Assembly (NCBI RefSeq): GCF_000802305.1
Contig: NZ_JTDK01000011.1
Location: 1 to 64,000, forward strand
DNA length: 64,000 nt
Reading direction: 5' to 3'
Source of the DNA: Microbacterium mangrovi
GTDB lineage: Bacteria > Actinomycetota > Actinomycetes > Actinomycetales > Microbacteriaceae
How positions within the stretch are numbered: position 1 is the stretch's first letter; every line of letters begins with the position of its first letter. Of the stretch, positions 24,990 to 33,275 are shown one piece after another. The notes under the pieces were generated by a model. That model had not been told where the DNA came from. It did not search any database and saw only the letters and a list, made by a program, of their open reading frames with translations. The position numbers and the translations under genes were made by a program.

Positions 24990-26381
24990 ATGGCGAAGAA
25001 GACGACGTTCGGCGGGGACGCGGCCCGCATCGCGGGGGAGCTGTACGAACAGGGCCGCGCCGCGCGGTCCGTGGTGCCGCGTTCGGCTCAGGCGGAGTAC
25101 ACCGCCCCGGCACACCGCGACCCGGTCGGCGTGCTGCGCCGCCAGCACGAACAGCGCCTCGCGTGGCTGGTTCCGCTGCGCGTCGAGCGGATGAGCGCCG
25201 ACCCGTTCGCGTTCTACCGTGGAACCGCGGCGATCCAAGCCGGAGACCTCGCCGCGAGCGTCAGCTCGGGCGCGGACGTCGTGCTCTGCGGTGACGCGCA
25301 CATCGCGAACTTCGGCATGTACCGCTCGCCCGAAGGCTCGATGGTGTTCGACGTCAACGACTTCGACGAGGGGTTCGTCGGCCCCTGGGAGTGGGACCTC
25401 AAGCGCCTCCTCGCCAGCGCCGTGCTGGCCGGCCGTGCGCTCGGGATGCCGGCAGACAAGGTGCGCGGGGCGACGCAGCTCGCGGCATCCCACTACCGGG
25501 AGGCCCTCGACGAGGCGCTGCAGCGCTCGCTGTACGCCCGTTTCACGACCGTGACGAGCGTGACCGACCGACGCAAGCTCAGCCCCGACACCGAGCTGAT
25601 GATCAAGACGGTGCTCAAGGAGTCCGCCAAGCGCACCAGCGAACGCGTCGCCAAGCGCACCCTCGAACGCGGACCCGACGGCACCCTGCAGTTCATCGAG
25701 AGGTCCCCTGTGCTGAGCCGCCTCGAGCCGGAGGCGCGCCAGTTCGTCGGCCAGGTGTTCGAGGACTACCGGGCGAGCCTCCCCCCGCACGTCGCGCTCT
25801 GGCTGTCGCAGTACACGGTTCTGGATGCCGCGCGCCGCGTGGTCGGCGTCGGCAGCGTCGGCACGCGCTGCTTCATCATCGCGCTCGGCGACGCCAGCGG
25901 CGACATCCTCATCCTTCAGCTCAAGGAGGCCACGGCATCCGTCCTGCAGGAGTTCGGCGGGCGCCGCGGCACCCAGGGCTATCTCGACCAGGCGCTCGCG
26001 GACGGCCAGCACGGGTACCGCGTCGTCGGATGCCAGCGAATCCTGCAGGCGGTGTCCGACCAGATGCTCGGCTACCTCGCCGTCGAGGGCTTCAGCTTCT
26101 ACATGCGCCTGTTCCGCAACCGCAACGCGTCGTTCGAGATCTCGGACATGAACCTGCCGCAGTTCGAAGACTACGTCGCCTCGTGCGCGACGGTGCTCGC
26201 CCGGGCGCACGCGCGCTCGCCCAAGGCGGGCTTCGCGGCCGGCTACATGGGCAACGGCGACTCGTTCCTCCGTGCCGTGACCGAGTGGGCCCACCAGTAC
26301 GCGAACCAGGCCGAGACCGACTACGCGGTGTTCCTCGAGGCCGCCCGCGACGGGGCGTTCGCGCAGATCGAAACCCCCTGA
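24990..26381 (+). CDS. DUF2252 protein (kinase-fold family)
   Basis: 463 residues, cytoplasmic. ATG at 24990 follows GGGGAGGA. DUF2252 signature blocks: RMSADPFAFYRGTAAIQ, VVLCGDAHIANFGMYRSPEG, VFDVNDFDEGFVGPWEWDLKRL, and AFVLARAHARSP-like helices near the end (CATVLARAHARS). The GDAH..NFG and DVNDFDE motifs resemble the HGDxxxxN and DxD elements of APH-type kinases. Activity is not established. Confidence 0.85.
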   Translation: MAKKTTFGGDAARIAGELYEQGRAARSVVPRSAQAEYTAPAHRDPVGVLRRQHEQRLAWLVPLRVERMSADPFAFYRGTAAIQAGDLAASVSSGADVVLCGDAHIANFGMYRSPEGSMVFDVNDFDEGFVGPWEWDLKRLLASAVLAGRALGMPADKVRGATQLAASHYREALDEALQRSLYARFTTVTSVTDRRKLSPDTELMIKTVLKESAKRTSERVAKRTLERGPDGTLQFIERSPVLSRLEPEARQFVGQVFEDYRASLPPHVALWLSQYTVLDAARRVVGVGSVGTRCFIIALGDASGDILILQLKEATASVLQEFGGRRGTQGYLDQALADGQHGYRVVGCQRILQAVSDQMLGYLAVEGFSFYMRLFRNRNASFEISDMNLPQFEDYVASCATVLARAHARSPKAGFAAGYMGNGDSFLRAVTEWAHQYANQAETDYAVFLEAARDGAFAQIETP

Positions 26382-26393
26382 CCGGACACGACA

Positions 26394-26423
26394 GAGGGGG
26401 CCCGGCGTGCGCCGGGCCCCCTC
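26394..26423. terminator. Strong G+C hairpin between convergent genes
   Basis: GAGGGGGCCCGGCG, minimal loop, CGCCGGGCCCCCTC: 14 bp perfect. Begins 12 bases after the DUF2252 stop and 16 bases before the protease stop on the other strand. Shared bidirectional terminator. Confidence 0.85.
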
Positions 26424-26439
26424 GTCGCTGGAGTGCTCG

Positions 26440-28374
26440 TTACTGGATCCAGCCGGCGCGGGCGCTGCCCCAGCCGGTGGAGGGGTCCCAGCCGGTTCCC
26501 ACCTTGAGGGTGGTCTCGGCGCCGTTGAACGTGCGCACCGAGTAGGTGTACCCGCCCGAGGCGTCCAGGCCATTGGTGAAGTCGACGCGGATCGCGCCGG
26601 CGTCGGGCATGTCGCCGGTCACGTCGTGGAATCCGGCGCCCTTCGTCGAGTAGATGCCCGGGTTGAGGAGGCCCAGCCCATGGCCGCCGCCGGCCTGGAT
26701 CTTGACGGCCGTGACGCCGGCGAACAGCGGTGAGGCGAGGCTCGTGCCGCCGATGCGGAACGTGCCGTACGAGGCCACGCCGTTGAACGTCTGCGTCTGC
26801 CCGATCAGCATGCCCGTCGTCGGGTCGGCATCCATCGAGACGTCGGGCACCGCGCGTCCGCCGTTCGGGCTCTGGATGCCGGCATCCTTCTGGTACTGCG
26901 GCTCGGGAATGTTCGACGAGTAGCCGCCGCCGCCGCCGTACAGGAAGCTCGTGTTGAGCGTCCAGGCGCCGTCCTTGAGCAGGTACTTCGAGGTCTGCCA
27001 GCCGGTCTCGCCGATGATCCCGTCCGCCGTGATCGCGGTGGACGTGCCGCCCACGGCGGTCACGAACGGGTCGGATGCCGGGTAGTCGGTCTGCGGGGAG
27101 CCGAGACGCGCGTTCTCGTCCCCGTCGTCGCCGCTGGAGAACAGGTAGCTGATGCCCTGCGTGGCGCCCTGCAGGAACAGGGTCTGGTATTCGAGCAGCA
27201 GCGCGGGCTTGACGACGTCGCCGGCCCCGCCCCACGAGTTCGTGACGATCTGTGCACGGTTCTCGTCGTTGATGCGGGCGAACGTGTCGAGCAGGTCCTT
27301 GTCGTTGCAGCTCTTGCCCGCGTAGTAGCGGATGTTCGCACCCGGAGCCATGGCGTGCACGGCCTCGACGTCGAGCGTCTCCTCGCCGTACCAGCCGGCC
27401 ATGTCGCACTGCGGCTTGCCGTTGGAGGCGTTCACGTGCACGTACGCGTTCGGCAGGCTCTCCGAATACTGGCCGTTCGCGAACTGCGGGTCGCCGGTCT
27501 GCTTCGCGTAGGCGTTGGCATCCGCCAGCACCGTCGGCGACGCGTAGGCGTCGGTGATCGCGACGGTCACGCCGCTGCCGTCGAGGCCTCCCGTGACTCC
27601 GGACTCGTAGGCGTTGCGCAGCTGGGGTCCGGTGTAGCCGCACGGCGTGTAGGGGAGGTCGTTGCCCATGAACTTCGGCAGGTTCGTGCCGTCCGGAGCG
27701 GGCAGGTTCTGCGGAGTCGCCGCGCCGTAGGTCAGGCCGCACACGGGCGCGTTGCGGTAGCCCGCGCTCGGCGGTGCCGGCTTCTGCGTCTTCGGCGACA
27801 CGGTCGACGGGGTGGTGTCGAGGCCGGTGATGGCGATCACGGAGCCCGCGAGGGATGCCGGCGTGTAGGCGGGTCCGCTGGGGGCCTGCACGCTGATGCC
27901 GTCGTGCGTGTACTTGGTCAGGGTGACGCCGAACGCCTTGTTCGCCGCTCCCACGCCGCCCGTGACGTCCACGTAGCGGTGGTTTGCCTCGACCGCCGTC
28001 TTGAGCCCGGCGGCCTTCAGCCAGCTGGTCACGGCGCCGACCGTCGAGGCGGTCGCGTCGAACTTCGCGTGGTACTGGGCCGGGGTCAGGAAGTGCCGGT
28101 ACTGGGCGCTGCCCGGTGTCGACACGGCGGTGGCGTACGCCTGCAGCGCGGCGAGTCCGCCGCTGGGGGCGAGGTACACGCGGGCGTTCACTGCACCGGT
28201 GGTGGCAGCGGCGGCGCCCTTCGTGACGCCCGCGCCGTGGGCGAGCCATCCGGGGGAGGAGTTGGGAATCGGCGACTTCGTGGGGGCGGCGGCGTTGGCC
28301 GCGCCGGCCCCTCCGAGGGCGGCGGCGACGGTCGCGATGACCGCGATCGACACACCGAGGACAGGTTTGCGCAT
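26440..28374 (-). CDS. Secreted S53 (sedolisin/kumamolisin-type) serine-carboxyl protease
   Basis: Extracellular acid-type endopeptidase, 644 residues with prepro region. ATG at 28374 preceded by GGAGATC; signal peptide about 1-29 (GAANA-A). Pro-kumamolisin domain about 50-190 (AVSTPGSAQYRHFLTPAQYH). Catalytic domain from about 245: Glu331 and Asp335 in GEETLDVEAVHAMAPGA, oxyanion Asp416 in SSGDDGD, nucleophile Ser545 in GGTSLASP. The C-terminal calcium-site region DVTGDMPDAGAIR to GWDPSTGWGS is present. All four key residues are intact, so it should be active after self-cleavage. Confidence 0.94.
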   Translation of the reverse strand: MRKPVLGVSIAVIATVAAALGGAGAANAAAPTKSPIPNSSPGWLAHGAGVTKGAAAATTGAVNARVYLAPSGGLAALQAYATAVSTPGSAQYRHFLTPAQYHAKFDATASTVGAVTSWLKAAGLKTAVEANHRYVDVTGGVGAANKAFGVTLTKYTHDGISVQAPSGPAYTPASLAGSVIAITGLDTTPSTVSPKTQKPAPPSAGYRNAPVCGLTYGAATPQNLPAPDGTNLPKFMGNDLPYTPCGYTGPQLRNAYESGVTGGLDGSGVTVAITDAYASPTVLADANAYAKQTGDPQFANGQYSESLPNAYVHVNASNGKPQCDMAGWYGEETLDVEAVHAMAPGANIRYYAGKSCNDKDLLDTFARINDENRAQIVTNSWGGAGDVVKPALLLEYQTLFLQGATQGISYLFSSGDDGDENARLGSPQTDYPASDPFVTAVGGTSTAITADGIIGETGWQTSKYLLKDGAWTLNTSFLYGGGGGYSSNIPEPQYQKDAGIQSPNGGRAVPDVSMDADPTTGMLIGQTQTFNGVASYGTFRIGGTSLASPLFAGVTAVKIQAGGGHGLGLLNPGIYSTKGAGFHDVTGDMPDAGAIRVDFTNGLDASGGYTYSVRTFNGAETTLKVGTGWDPSTGWGSARAGWIQ

Positions 28375-28479
28375 CCGGGATCTCCAGACTTCGATTTCGG
28401 TCTCGGCGGGCGCCGACGGCCGCGACGACGATGCTAAACCCACGTCAACAAGTTTGAACAGAGTGGGATGCCGAGAAAC

Positions 28480-28538
28480 GTCCGGTTGTCCGGATTGCGT
28501 CGCGACGTTCGCGCGGGCTGAGCCTGTCGAAGCCCAGG
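28480..28538. repeat. Dispersed repeat, left copy (GCTGAGCCTGTCGAAGC family)
   Basis: GTCCGGTTGTCCGGATTGCG, TCGCGA, then GCGGGCTGAGCCTGTCGAAG. The same order of blocks recurs at 28915-28981. The core palindrome-like word also appears at 28999 (one change) and at about 35000. This sequence is common between genes of actinomycetes and is often mistranslated as ASTGSAR-type peptides. Confidence 0.75.
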
Positions 28539-28594
28539 ACGTCGCCCGCGCCCGCCGCAGCCGCCGGCCGCATCCGAGGTTCGAGCGACATCGC

Positions 28595-28816
28595 CTATTC
28601 CCGCGAATCGTCTCCAGGCGGTGCGGGCGCTCTGCTTTCGCGTCGCTTCTCAAGGAAGCGGATGACGCAGGAGGTCGCGTATCCGATCGCGACACTGACC
28701 GCTAGCGCCACGATCCAGCTCGCGGGGCGCGGCAGGTATGTGACGGCGAGTGATGAACTGAGCCCGATGACCGCGACCGCGATCCAGAAGGTGACCGGCG
28801 GCGCGTTCGTGCTCAT
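28595..28816 (-). CDS. Small two-helix membrane protein
   Basis: 73 residues, unknown. Two hydrophobic segments (TFWIAVAVIGLSSSLAVTYL, about 8-27, and SWIVALAVSVAIGYATSCVI, about 32-52) separated by LPRPA, then a charged tail FLEKRRESRAPAPP. The frame is open further upstream to an ATG at 28888 (98 residues), and neither start has a good ribosome site. Lies between the two copies of a dispersed repeat. Confidence 0.5.
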   Translation of the reverse strand: MSTNAPPVTFWIAVAVIGLSSSLAVTYLPRPASWIVALAVSVAIGYATSCVIRFLEKRRESRAPAPPGDDSRE

Positions 28817-28914
28817 GACCGGCGGCCGGTGATGCTGTGGGCCATCCCAAGGGCCGAGCCACGGCCCGCGCTTCGACTGCTTCCTCATGACTGCGCACCG
28901 CTCAGCCGTGAATC

Positions 28915-29013
28915 GTCCGGTCGTCCGGATTGCGTCGCGAGTGCGGGGCGTTCGTGCGGGCTGAGCCTGTCGAAGCCCAGGTGCCCGGTCGCGCGGGCTG
29001 AGCCCGTCGAACA
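28915..29013. repeat. Dispersed repeat, right copies
   Basis: Second copy of the block order at 28480-28538 (28915-28981), followed by a shorter diverged copy (GCGGGCTGAGCCCGTCGAAC, from 28992). The two long copies bracket the small membrane-protein gene. Confidence 0.7.
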
Positions 29014-29034
29014 TGCAGCCCCAAGCGAAGGACG

Positions 29035-29229
29035 CTACCGAGTGTGATGTGAATGGCGCTCCCGACGCCAACGGCGCCAACCATCAACGAGGAACCCAAC
29101 GGCAGCGAAGCCGGACGCCGCGAATAGGGCAGTTGCCAGTGGTACCTCTAGCAGGATCTGAAATCCGTACAGCACCGCACCGGCAACAACCCACAGGAAA
29201 GCGCTGGTCACCCACCTACTTCTCTCCAT
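29035..29229 (-). CDS. Small membrane protein next to secreted protein
   Basis: 64 residues, unknown. Starts at the ATG at 29229 after GGGGGAG, overlapping the upstream stop by one base (TGATG). Two membrane segments (VTSAFLWVVAGAVLYGFQIL and ATALFAASGFAAVGFLVDGW), then a strongly basic end (RRWRRERHSHHTR). Being co-translated with the secreted protein suggests a joint role such as anchoring, export or protection (inference only). Confidence 0.65.
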   Translation of the reverse strand: MERSRWVTSAFLWVVAGAVLYGFQILLEVPLATALFAASGFAAVGFLVDGWRRWRRERHSHHTR

Positions 29230-30227
29230 CAGACTCCCCCACCTCCGCTGGTGCCCGGGCAAGTCCCGGTGTACACCCTCGGTGCACCGACGAACGGAAC
29301 GTCCTCATAGAGACACTTGCCGTGAGCTACGCCATATCTTGCCTGGTTCGATATCGCGTTGATACCAGCCGTCATCACAAGCCCGCACGCAGCTCCAGCT
29401 GCAATCCCAAAAATGCCGCAGAACCAAGGCGCGTAGCCGTAGTTACCGGCGTCTGCGAAGGCTTTGATCTGCTTCGTCTGAGACCACGTGGAGACGATCC
29501 GTTCCCCCCACCAGTACCAGTATGTTGGGTCGGCAGTGACGGGAAACGCGGTATCGGCGGTGAAGTCGATCACCTGAACGATTGAGCCCTGCCGAACTTC
29601 GTAGTGCGTCGGCACCGGCTTGGCATTCGCGTCCAGAGCCCATGCCTTCGCGACTGAAGCGTTTAGAGCCGAAGCTGCTCCAGCCTCGCCCTTCGAGGTC
29701 AGCATGACGTCGCCGTCGGTGCTCGGGCTAGGCGTCAACCGGCTATCCACATGGAACGTGTAGGCGTGAGATGCCGCCGCGTCCTTGATCGTGATGACCT
29801 GCTGAAGCACTCCATTGCCCAGGCGAACTGCAAGAGACGTGTCCGTTGCTTTCGACGCCCCGTAAACGATCGTGTCATCCGTCGCCTGCGCTGCGCTTCC
29901 TGCGGTCACCTCGTCCGGCAGCGAGAACGTGTACGGCTTTGTCGCTGCCCCTGGCCCGGGCACCGAGATGTCACCACTCACCGAAGTTGGTGCTGTTGCC
30001 TCACCAGTTTCAGCCGTCAATCCCTTGGCGGTCTTGGTCACGGTTACTGCATCGATAGCGGCTCCCGCCACGTGCGCAGCCTGCACTGACTGTGTTGCCA
30101 CCTGGTCAGGAGTCGTCGGCAGGTCCGTGCTTGTATCGGCCGCCATGGCGGGCGAAGCAAACGAAACCACCAGCGCAGCGACCGCCAACGAGCCTGTGGT
30201 AACCAGCGCATGTCGCCCTCGGGTCAT
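29229..30227 (-). CDS. Secreted protein of unknown function with hydrophobic Cys-containing C-terminus
   Basis: 332 residues. Signal peptide 1-30 (LAVAALVVSFASPAMA-A). The middle is beta-rich (ITIKDAAASHAYTFHVDSRL; RQGSIVQVIDFTADTAFPVT), then ADPTYWYWWGERIVSTWSQT. A hydrophobic Gly/Ala stretch CGIFGIAAGAACGLVMTAGI carries two Cys, with two more at the end (KCLYEDV, YTGTC). I have a sense of similar actinobacterial secreted proteins, but none with known function. The DNA is less G+C-rich than its neighbours (35 of 60 bases at 29401-29460). First of a probable two- or three-gene operon with tiny membrane proteins. Confidence 0.65.
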   Translation of the reverse strand: MTRGRHALVTTGSLAVAALVVSFASPAMAADTSTDLPTTPDQVATQSVQAAHVAGAAIDAVTVTKTAKGLTAETGEATAPTSVSGDISVPGPGAATKPYTFSLPDEVTAGSAAQATDDTIVYGASKATDTSLAVRLGNGVLQQVITIKDAAASHAYTFHVDSRLTPSPSTDGDVMLTSKGEAGAASALNASVAKAWALDANAKPVPTHYEVRQGSIVQVIDFTADTAFPVTADPTYWYWWGERIVSTWSQTKQIKAFADAGNYGYAPWFCGIFGIAAGAACGLVMTAGINAISNQARYGVAHGKCLYEDVPFVGAPRVYTGTCPGTSGGGGV

Positions 30228-30591
30228 GAGGTTTCTCACGTCGAGGCTTCGAGGGTTGCGGCGACATCCTGCGGCGCCTGAGTTGCTTCGTTCAAGATGA
30301 ACTCCATTCGAGGGGCAACGAGCCGAGGCAGGATGCCTCGTCCGTCCGAGCCCAGGCTCGTCGGGGGCGGGCCTGGGCGGAGGCCGATTCGGCGGTTTTG
30401 AGTAGCCGATCGCGATTTTTGAGTAGTACCTCGGTGCTTTTCGTGCAGGGCGGGTGTGCCATGCGACCCGGATCTTCACGAGCCATGGCCCCGCCGACGA
30501 GACAGGGCTGCGCGGGGCTCGTCTCGGCGGCGCGACCATGTCTCGGCGAGCAAGGGCGCGCGACGGATGCCCGTGCTGGTTTGCTGGAGGG
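30228..30591. other. Gene-free spacer with inverted repeat family F copy
   Basis: 364 bases. Contains two near-identical words TTTTGAGTAG spaced about 20 bases apart near 30395-30425, and CGAGACAGGG (30498-30507) pairing with CCATGTCTCG (30536-30545) with one mismatch. The latter matches the arms found at 42960-43026. No convincing gene seen. Confidence 0.5.
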
Positions 30592-31491
30592 ATGCACGCC
30601 GATCAGATCCCGCTCGACCCCGCGGTGGCGCGCCGGCTGGTGCACGAGCAGTTCCCCAAGTGGGCCGGTGAGCCGGTCGTTCCGCTCGCGACGGCGGCGA
30701 CCACCAGCTACGTCTACCGGATCGGCACGCACCACACCGCGCGTTTTCCGATGCGCGAGGAGGATGCCGGAGCCGTGCGACGCCGCCTGCGCGCCGAGCG
30801 AGCTGCGATGGCGGAGTTCGCCGCGTTGAGCACCGTCCCGGCACCGCTCCTGGCCGGTGTCGGCGAACCCGGGCCCGGCTTCCCGCTGCCGTGGTCGGTG
30901 CAGACCTGGGTCGAGGGCGAGGTGGCCGGGCCCACGTCTGTGGCGGGATCCTGGCCTTTCGCGGCGGATGTCGCGGAGCTGCTCGTGCGGCTGCGGGCGG
31001 CCGACGTGCGCGGCCGGCGCTTCTCCGGAACGGGACGCGGCGGCGAGCTGACGGCCCATGACGACTGGATGGAGCACTGCCTCGCGCAGAGCGCGGGGAT
31101 GCTGCCCGTCGAGCGGCTGCGCAGCGCCTGGGCGGAGCTGCGCACCACCGCCCGCGACGAGCCTGACGTCATGTCGCACGGGGACCTCATCCCGGGCAAC
31201 CTGCTGCTGCACGGCGACCGGCTCGCCGGCATCCTCGACACCGGCGGATTCGGGCCGGCCGACCCGGCGCTCGATCTGGTCGTCGCCTGGCACACCCTGG
31301 ACGCCGGGCCGCGCGGCATCCTCCGCGCGCACGTCGGCGCCGGTGATGTGCAGTGGCGGCGCGGAGCGGCCTGGGCACTGCTGCAGGCGCTCGGTCTGGT
31401 CTGGTACTACGCCGACAGCAACCCCGGAATGAGCGCCCTCGGTCGCTCCACGATCGACCGCGTGCTGGCGGCGCCTGAGCTCTGCCTGTAG
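30592..31491 (+). CDS. Aminoglycoside/macrolide phosphotransferase-family kinase
   Basis: APH-fold small-molecule kinase, 299 residues. ATG at 30592 follows TGGAGGG. Brenner motif SHGDLIPGNLL with catalytic Asp198 and Asn203, and metal-binding Asp216 in GILDTGGFGPADPALDLVV; nucleotide-loop YRIGTHHTARFP near 42-53. The family covers antibiotic phosphotransferases and many metabolic kinases. The DTGG variant of the usual DxG/DWE motif resembles MphB-like and housekeeping members, so a resistance function should not be assumed. Confidence 0.85.
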   Translation: MHADQIPLDPAVARRLVHEQFPKWAGEPVVPLATAATTSYVYRIGTHHTARFPMREEDAGAVRRRLRAERAAMAEFAALSTVPAPLLAGVGEPGPGFPLPWSVQTWVEGEVAGPTSVAGSWPFAADVAELLVRLRAADVRGRRFSGTGRGGELTAHDDWMEHCLAQSAGMLPVERLRSAWAELRTTARDEPDVMSHGDLIPGNLLLHGDRLAGILDTGGFGPADPALDLVVAWHTLDAGPRGILRAHVGAGDVQWRRGAAWALLQALGLVWYYADSNPGMSALGRSTIDRVLAAPELCL

Positions 31492-31600
31492 CGCCCGGTC
31501 ACCTGCTTCTCAGTCCGCGGAGCAACGCGCGCGCACGAATACACCTCGACTTGCATCCCGTCAAAGATGAAAAATGCCCGGTCACAGGGTTGGGTAGAAA

Positions 31601-31657
31601 GGTCCGCCGGTGTCGGCGCGCCCGTCACGGCGCGCCCGGACCACACCCCGGCGGACC
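31601..31657 (+). promoter_or_regulatory. Nested hairpin in the leader of the MFS gene
   Basis: GGTCCGCCGG pairs perfectly with CCGGCGGACC at 31648-31657, and inside it GGCGCGCC occurs twice (itself a palindrome). It ends 30 bases before the transporter ATG, so it would form in the 5' untranslated RNA. Possible regulatory leader. Confidence 0.45.
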
Positions 31658-31686
31658 ATGAGGACGACATCGAGACGAGTGTGAAC

Positions 31687-33069
31687 ATGACGCAGAACGA
31701 ACCCCGAGAGCGGCTTCACAATGAGCCCAATCCCTCCTTCCTGAGGCGGCTGACCGTCGCCACCGGCGGCGGGATGTTCCTGGACGGGTTCGTGTTCGCC
31801 ACCATCGCCGCGGTCATCGCGGGGACCGCATTCAGCCGCGAGCTGGGACTGTCGCCGCAGACGCTGGGTCTCATCTCGGCATCCACCCTCGTCGGAACCA
31901 TGGTCGGCGGGCCGCTGCTGGGCTATCTGACCGACCGGGTGGGCCGCAAGCCGATGTTCATCATCGACCTGTGCATCTTCCTCGTGGCATCCCTCTCGAT
32001 GCTCTTCGTCACCGAGGCGTGGCAGATGATCGGGCTCGGGGTGGTGCTGGGCGTCGTGATCGGCGGCGACTACGCGATCGGGTCGCCGCTCCTGGGCGAA
32101 TTCGCGCCGGCGCACAACCGCGGGCGGTACCTGGCGGTGCTGGAGATCCTCTGGAACGTCGGGTACGTCGTCGCGTTCTTCGTCGGCTTCGTCGTGCTGA
32201 GCCTCGTTCCGGATGCCTGGCGCTTCGTGCTGGCGAGCTCGGCGATCCCCGCCGGCGTCATCCTGCTGCTGCGTCACGGGCTTCCGGAGTCGCCGCGGTG
32301 GCTGCTCGGCAAGGGACGCGTGGAGGACGCCCGGAAGGTGTTCGCCGAGGTCGGCGTCGACCCGGCGGCTGAGGGGTACCTCCAGGAACCCGAGACCAAG
32401 ACCCAGTGGCGACTGCTGTTCAGCCGCGCCTACATCGGGCGCACCGCCTTCGCGTCGCTGTTCTGGGTGTGCATCGTGATGCCCTACTTCGCCCTGACGT
32501 TCTTCCAGTCGGAGGTGCTGAGCACGCTCGGCATCGAGAACGCCGTGGTCGGCGCGCTGCTGGGCACCATGATCGCGTTGCTCGGTGCCGGCCTCGGCTG
32601 GTACCTCATCGACAAGGTCGGCCGTCGGCCGCTGCTGATCGTTCCCATGTTCGTGTGCGGCATCGCGCTCACCGTGGTCGCGTTCGGCGACCTGCTGGGC
32701 CTCCCCGTGTTCGTGAACGTGATCTGCTTCTTCGGGTACCTGTTCTTCTACGGGATCATGAGCATCCTGTGCGGCGTGTACCCGCTCGAGGTGTTCCCCA
32801 CCTCGGTGCGCACGTCGGGTCTCGGCCTCGCGTCCGGGGTCTCCCGGATCGGCGCCGCGATCGCGACGTTCCTCGTGCCGGTCGGCTTCGCGGCCTTCGG
32901 CCTCGCACCCGTCCTGCTGGCCCTGGCCGCGGTCTCGTTCTTCGGCGGGCTCATCTCGGTGATCTGGGCGCCCGAGACCGCGCAGAAGCGTCTCACCGAG
33001 ACCGGCGCGCGCGTCGTGCAGGACGCCAAGAAGATGGGCAGCGAAACCGTTCGGCACTCCACCGCGTGA
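31687..33069 (+). CDS. MFS transporter, sugar-porter/metabolite:H+ symporter type
   Basis: Twelve-helix membrane carrier, 460 residues. ATG at 31687 has GACGAG at good spacing; a GTG two codons earlier is too close. Signature motifs: LTDRVGRKP (loop 2-3), PESPRWLLGKGR (end of helix 6), DKVGRRP (loop 8-9), PLEVFPTSVR (helix 10-11). The N-terminal FLRRLTVATGGGMFLDGFVFATIAAVI resembles the metabolite:proton symporter branch. Substrate unknown; no catabolic partners adjacent. Confidence 0.9.
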   Translation: MTQNEPRERLHNEPNPSFLRRLTVATGGGMFLDGFVFATIAAVIAGTAFSRELGLSPQTLGLISASTLVGTMVGGPLLGYLTDRVGRKPMFIIDLCIFLVASLSMLFVTEAWQMIGLGVVLGVVIGGDYAIGSPLLGEFAPAHNRGRYLAVLEILWNVGYVVAFFVGFVVLSLVPDAWRFVLASSAIPAGVILLLRHGLPESPRWLLGKGRVEDARKVFAEVGVDPAAEGYLQEPETKTQWRLLFSRAYIGRTAFASLFWVCIVMPYFALTFFQSEVLSTLGIENAVVGALLGTMIALLGAGLGWYLIDKVGRRPLLIVPMFVCGIALTVVAFGDLLGLPVFVNVICFFGYLFFYGIMSILCGVYPLEVFPTSVRTSGLGLASGVSRIGAAIATFLVPVGFAAFGLAPVLLALAAVSFFGGLISVIWAPETAQKRLTETGARVVQDAKKMGSETVRHSTA

Positions 33070-33202
33070 TCGCCCCCGCGTGACGGGGCACCGCAACCCC
33101 GTTGCACAGAAAACCCGGAACACCACTCAAAACGGGCTTCTGAGCACTCAAAGAGGCGAAAATGCGCCTCGAGCGGTCCACCGAGCTGGCACGTTGGTCC
33201 GA

Positions 33203-33256
33203 GCGGCTCCGCGTCCGGACGAGGTGCAAGGGACCAGCGACGGGACGCGGAGCCGC
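33203..33256 (+). promoter_or_regulatory. Hairpin just upstream of the DUF305 gene
   Basis: GCGGCTCCGCGTCC (33203-33216) pairs perfectly with GGACGCGGAGCCGC (33243-33256); an outer TTGGTCC/GGACCA pair extends it loosely. It ends 20 bases before the ATG and about 8 bases before the CCGGAGG ribosome site. Could be an attenuator or mRNA-stabilising leader. Confidence 0.45.
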
Positions 33257-33275
33257 CGACAAGCCGGAGGACGCC

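Noticed and set aside
28902..29099. Small proteins containing ASTGSAR- or PARPG-type peptides
   Set aside because: These come from translating the dispersed GCTGAGCCTGTCGAAGC repeat; a known source of false gene calls.
30454..30591. Longer N-terminus for the phosphotransferase
   Set aside because: It would run through an inverted repeat; the start at 30592 has a proper ribosome site and family-like beginning.
31567..31686. N-terminal extension of the MFS transporter
   Set aside because: It would translate the leader hairpin; membrane carriers of this class begin close to the chosen ATG.
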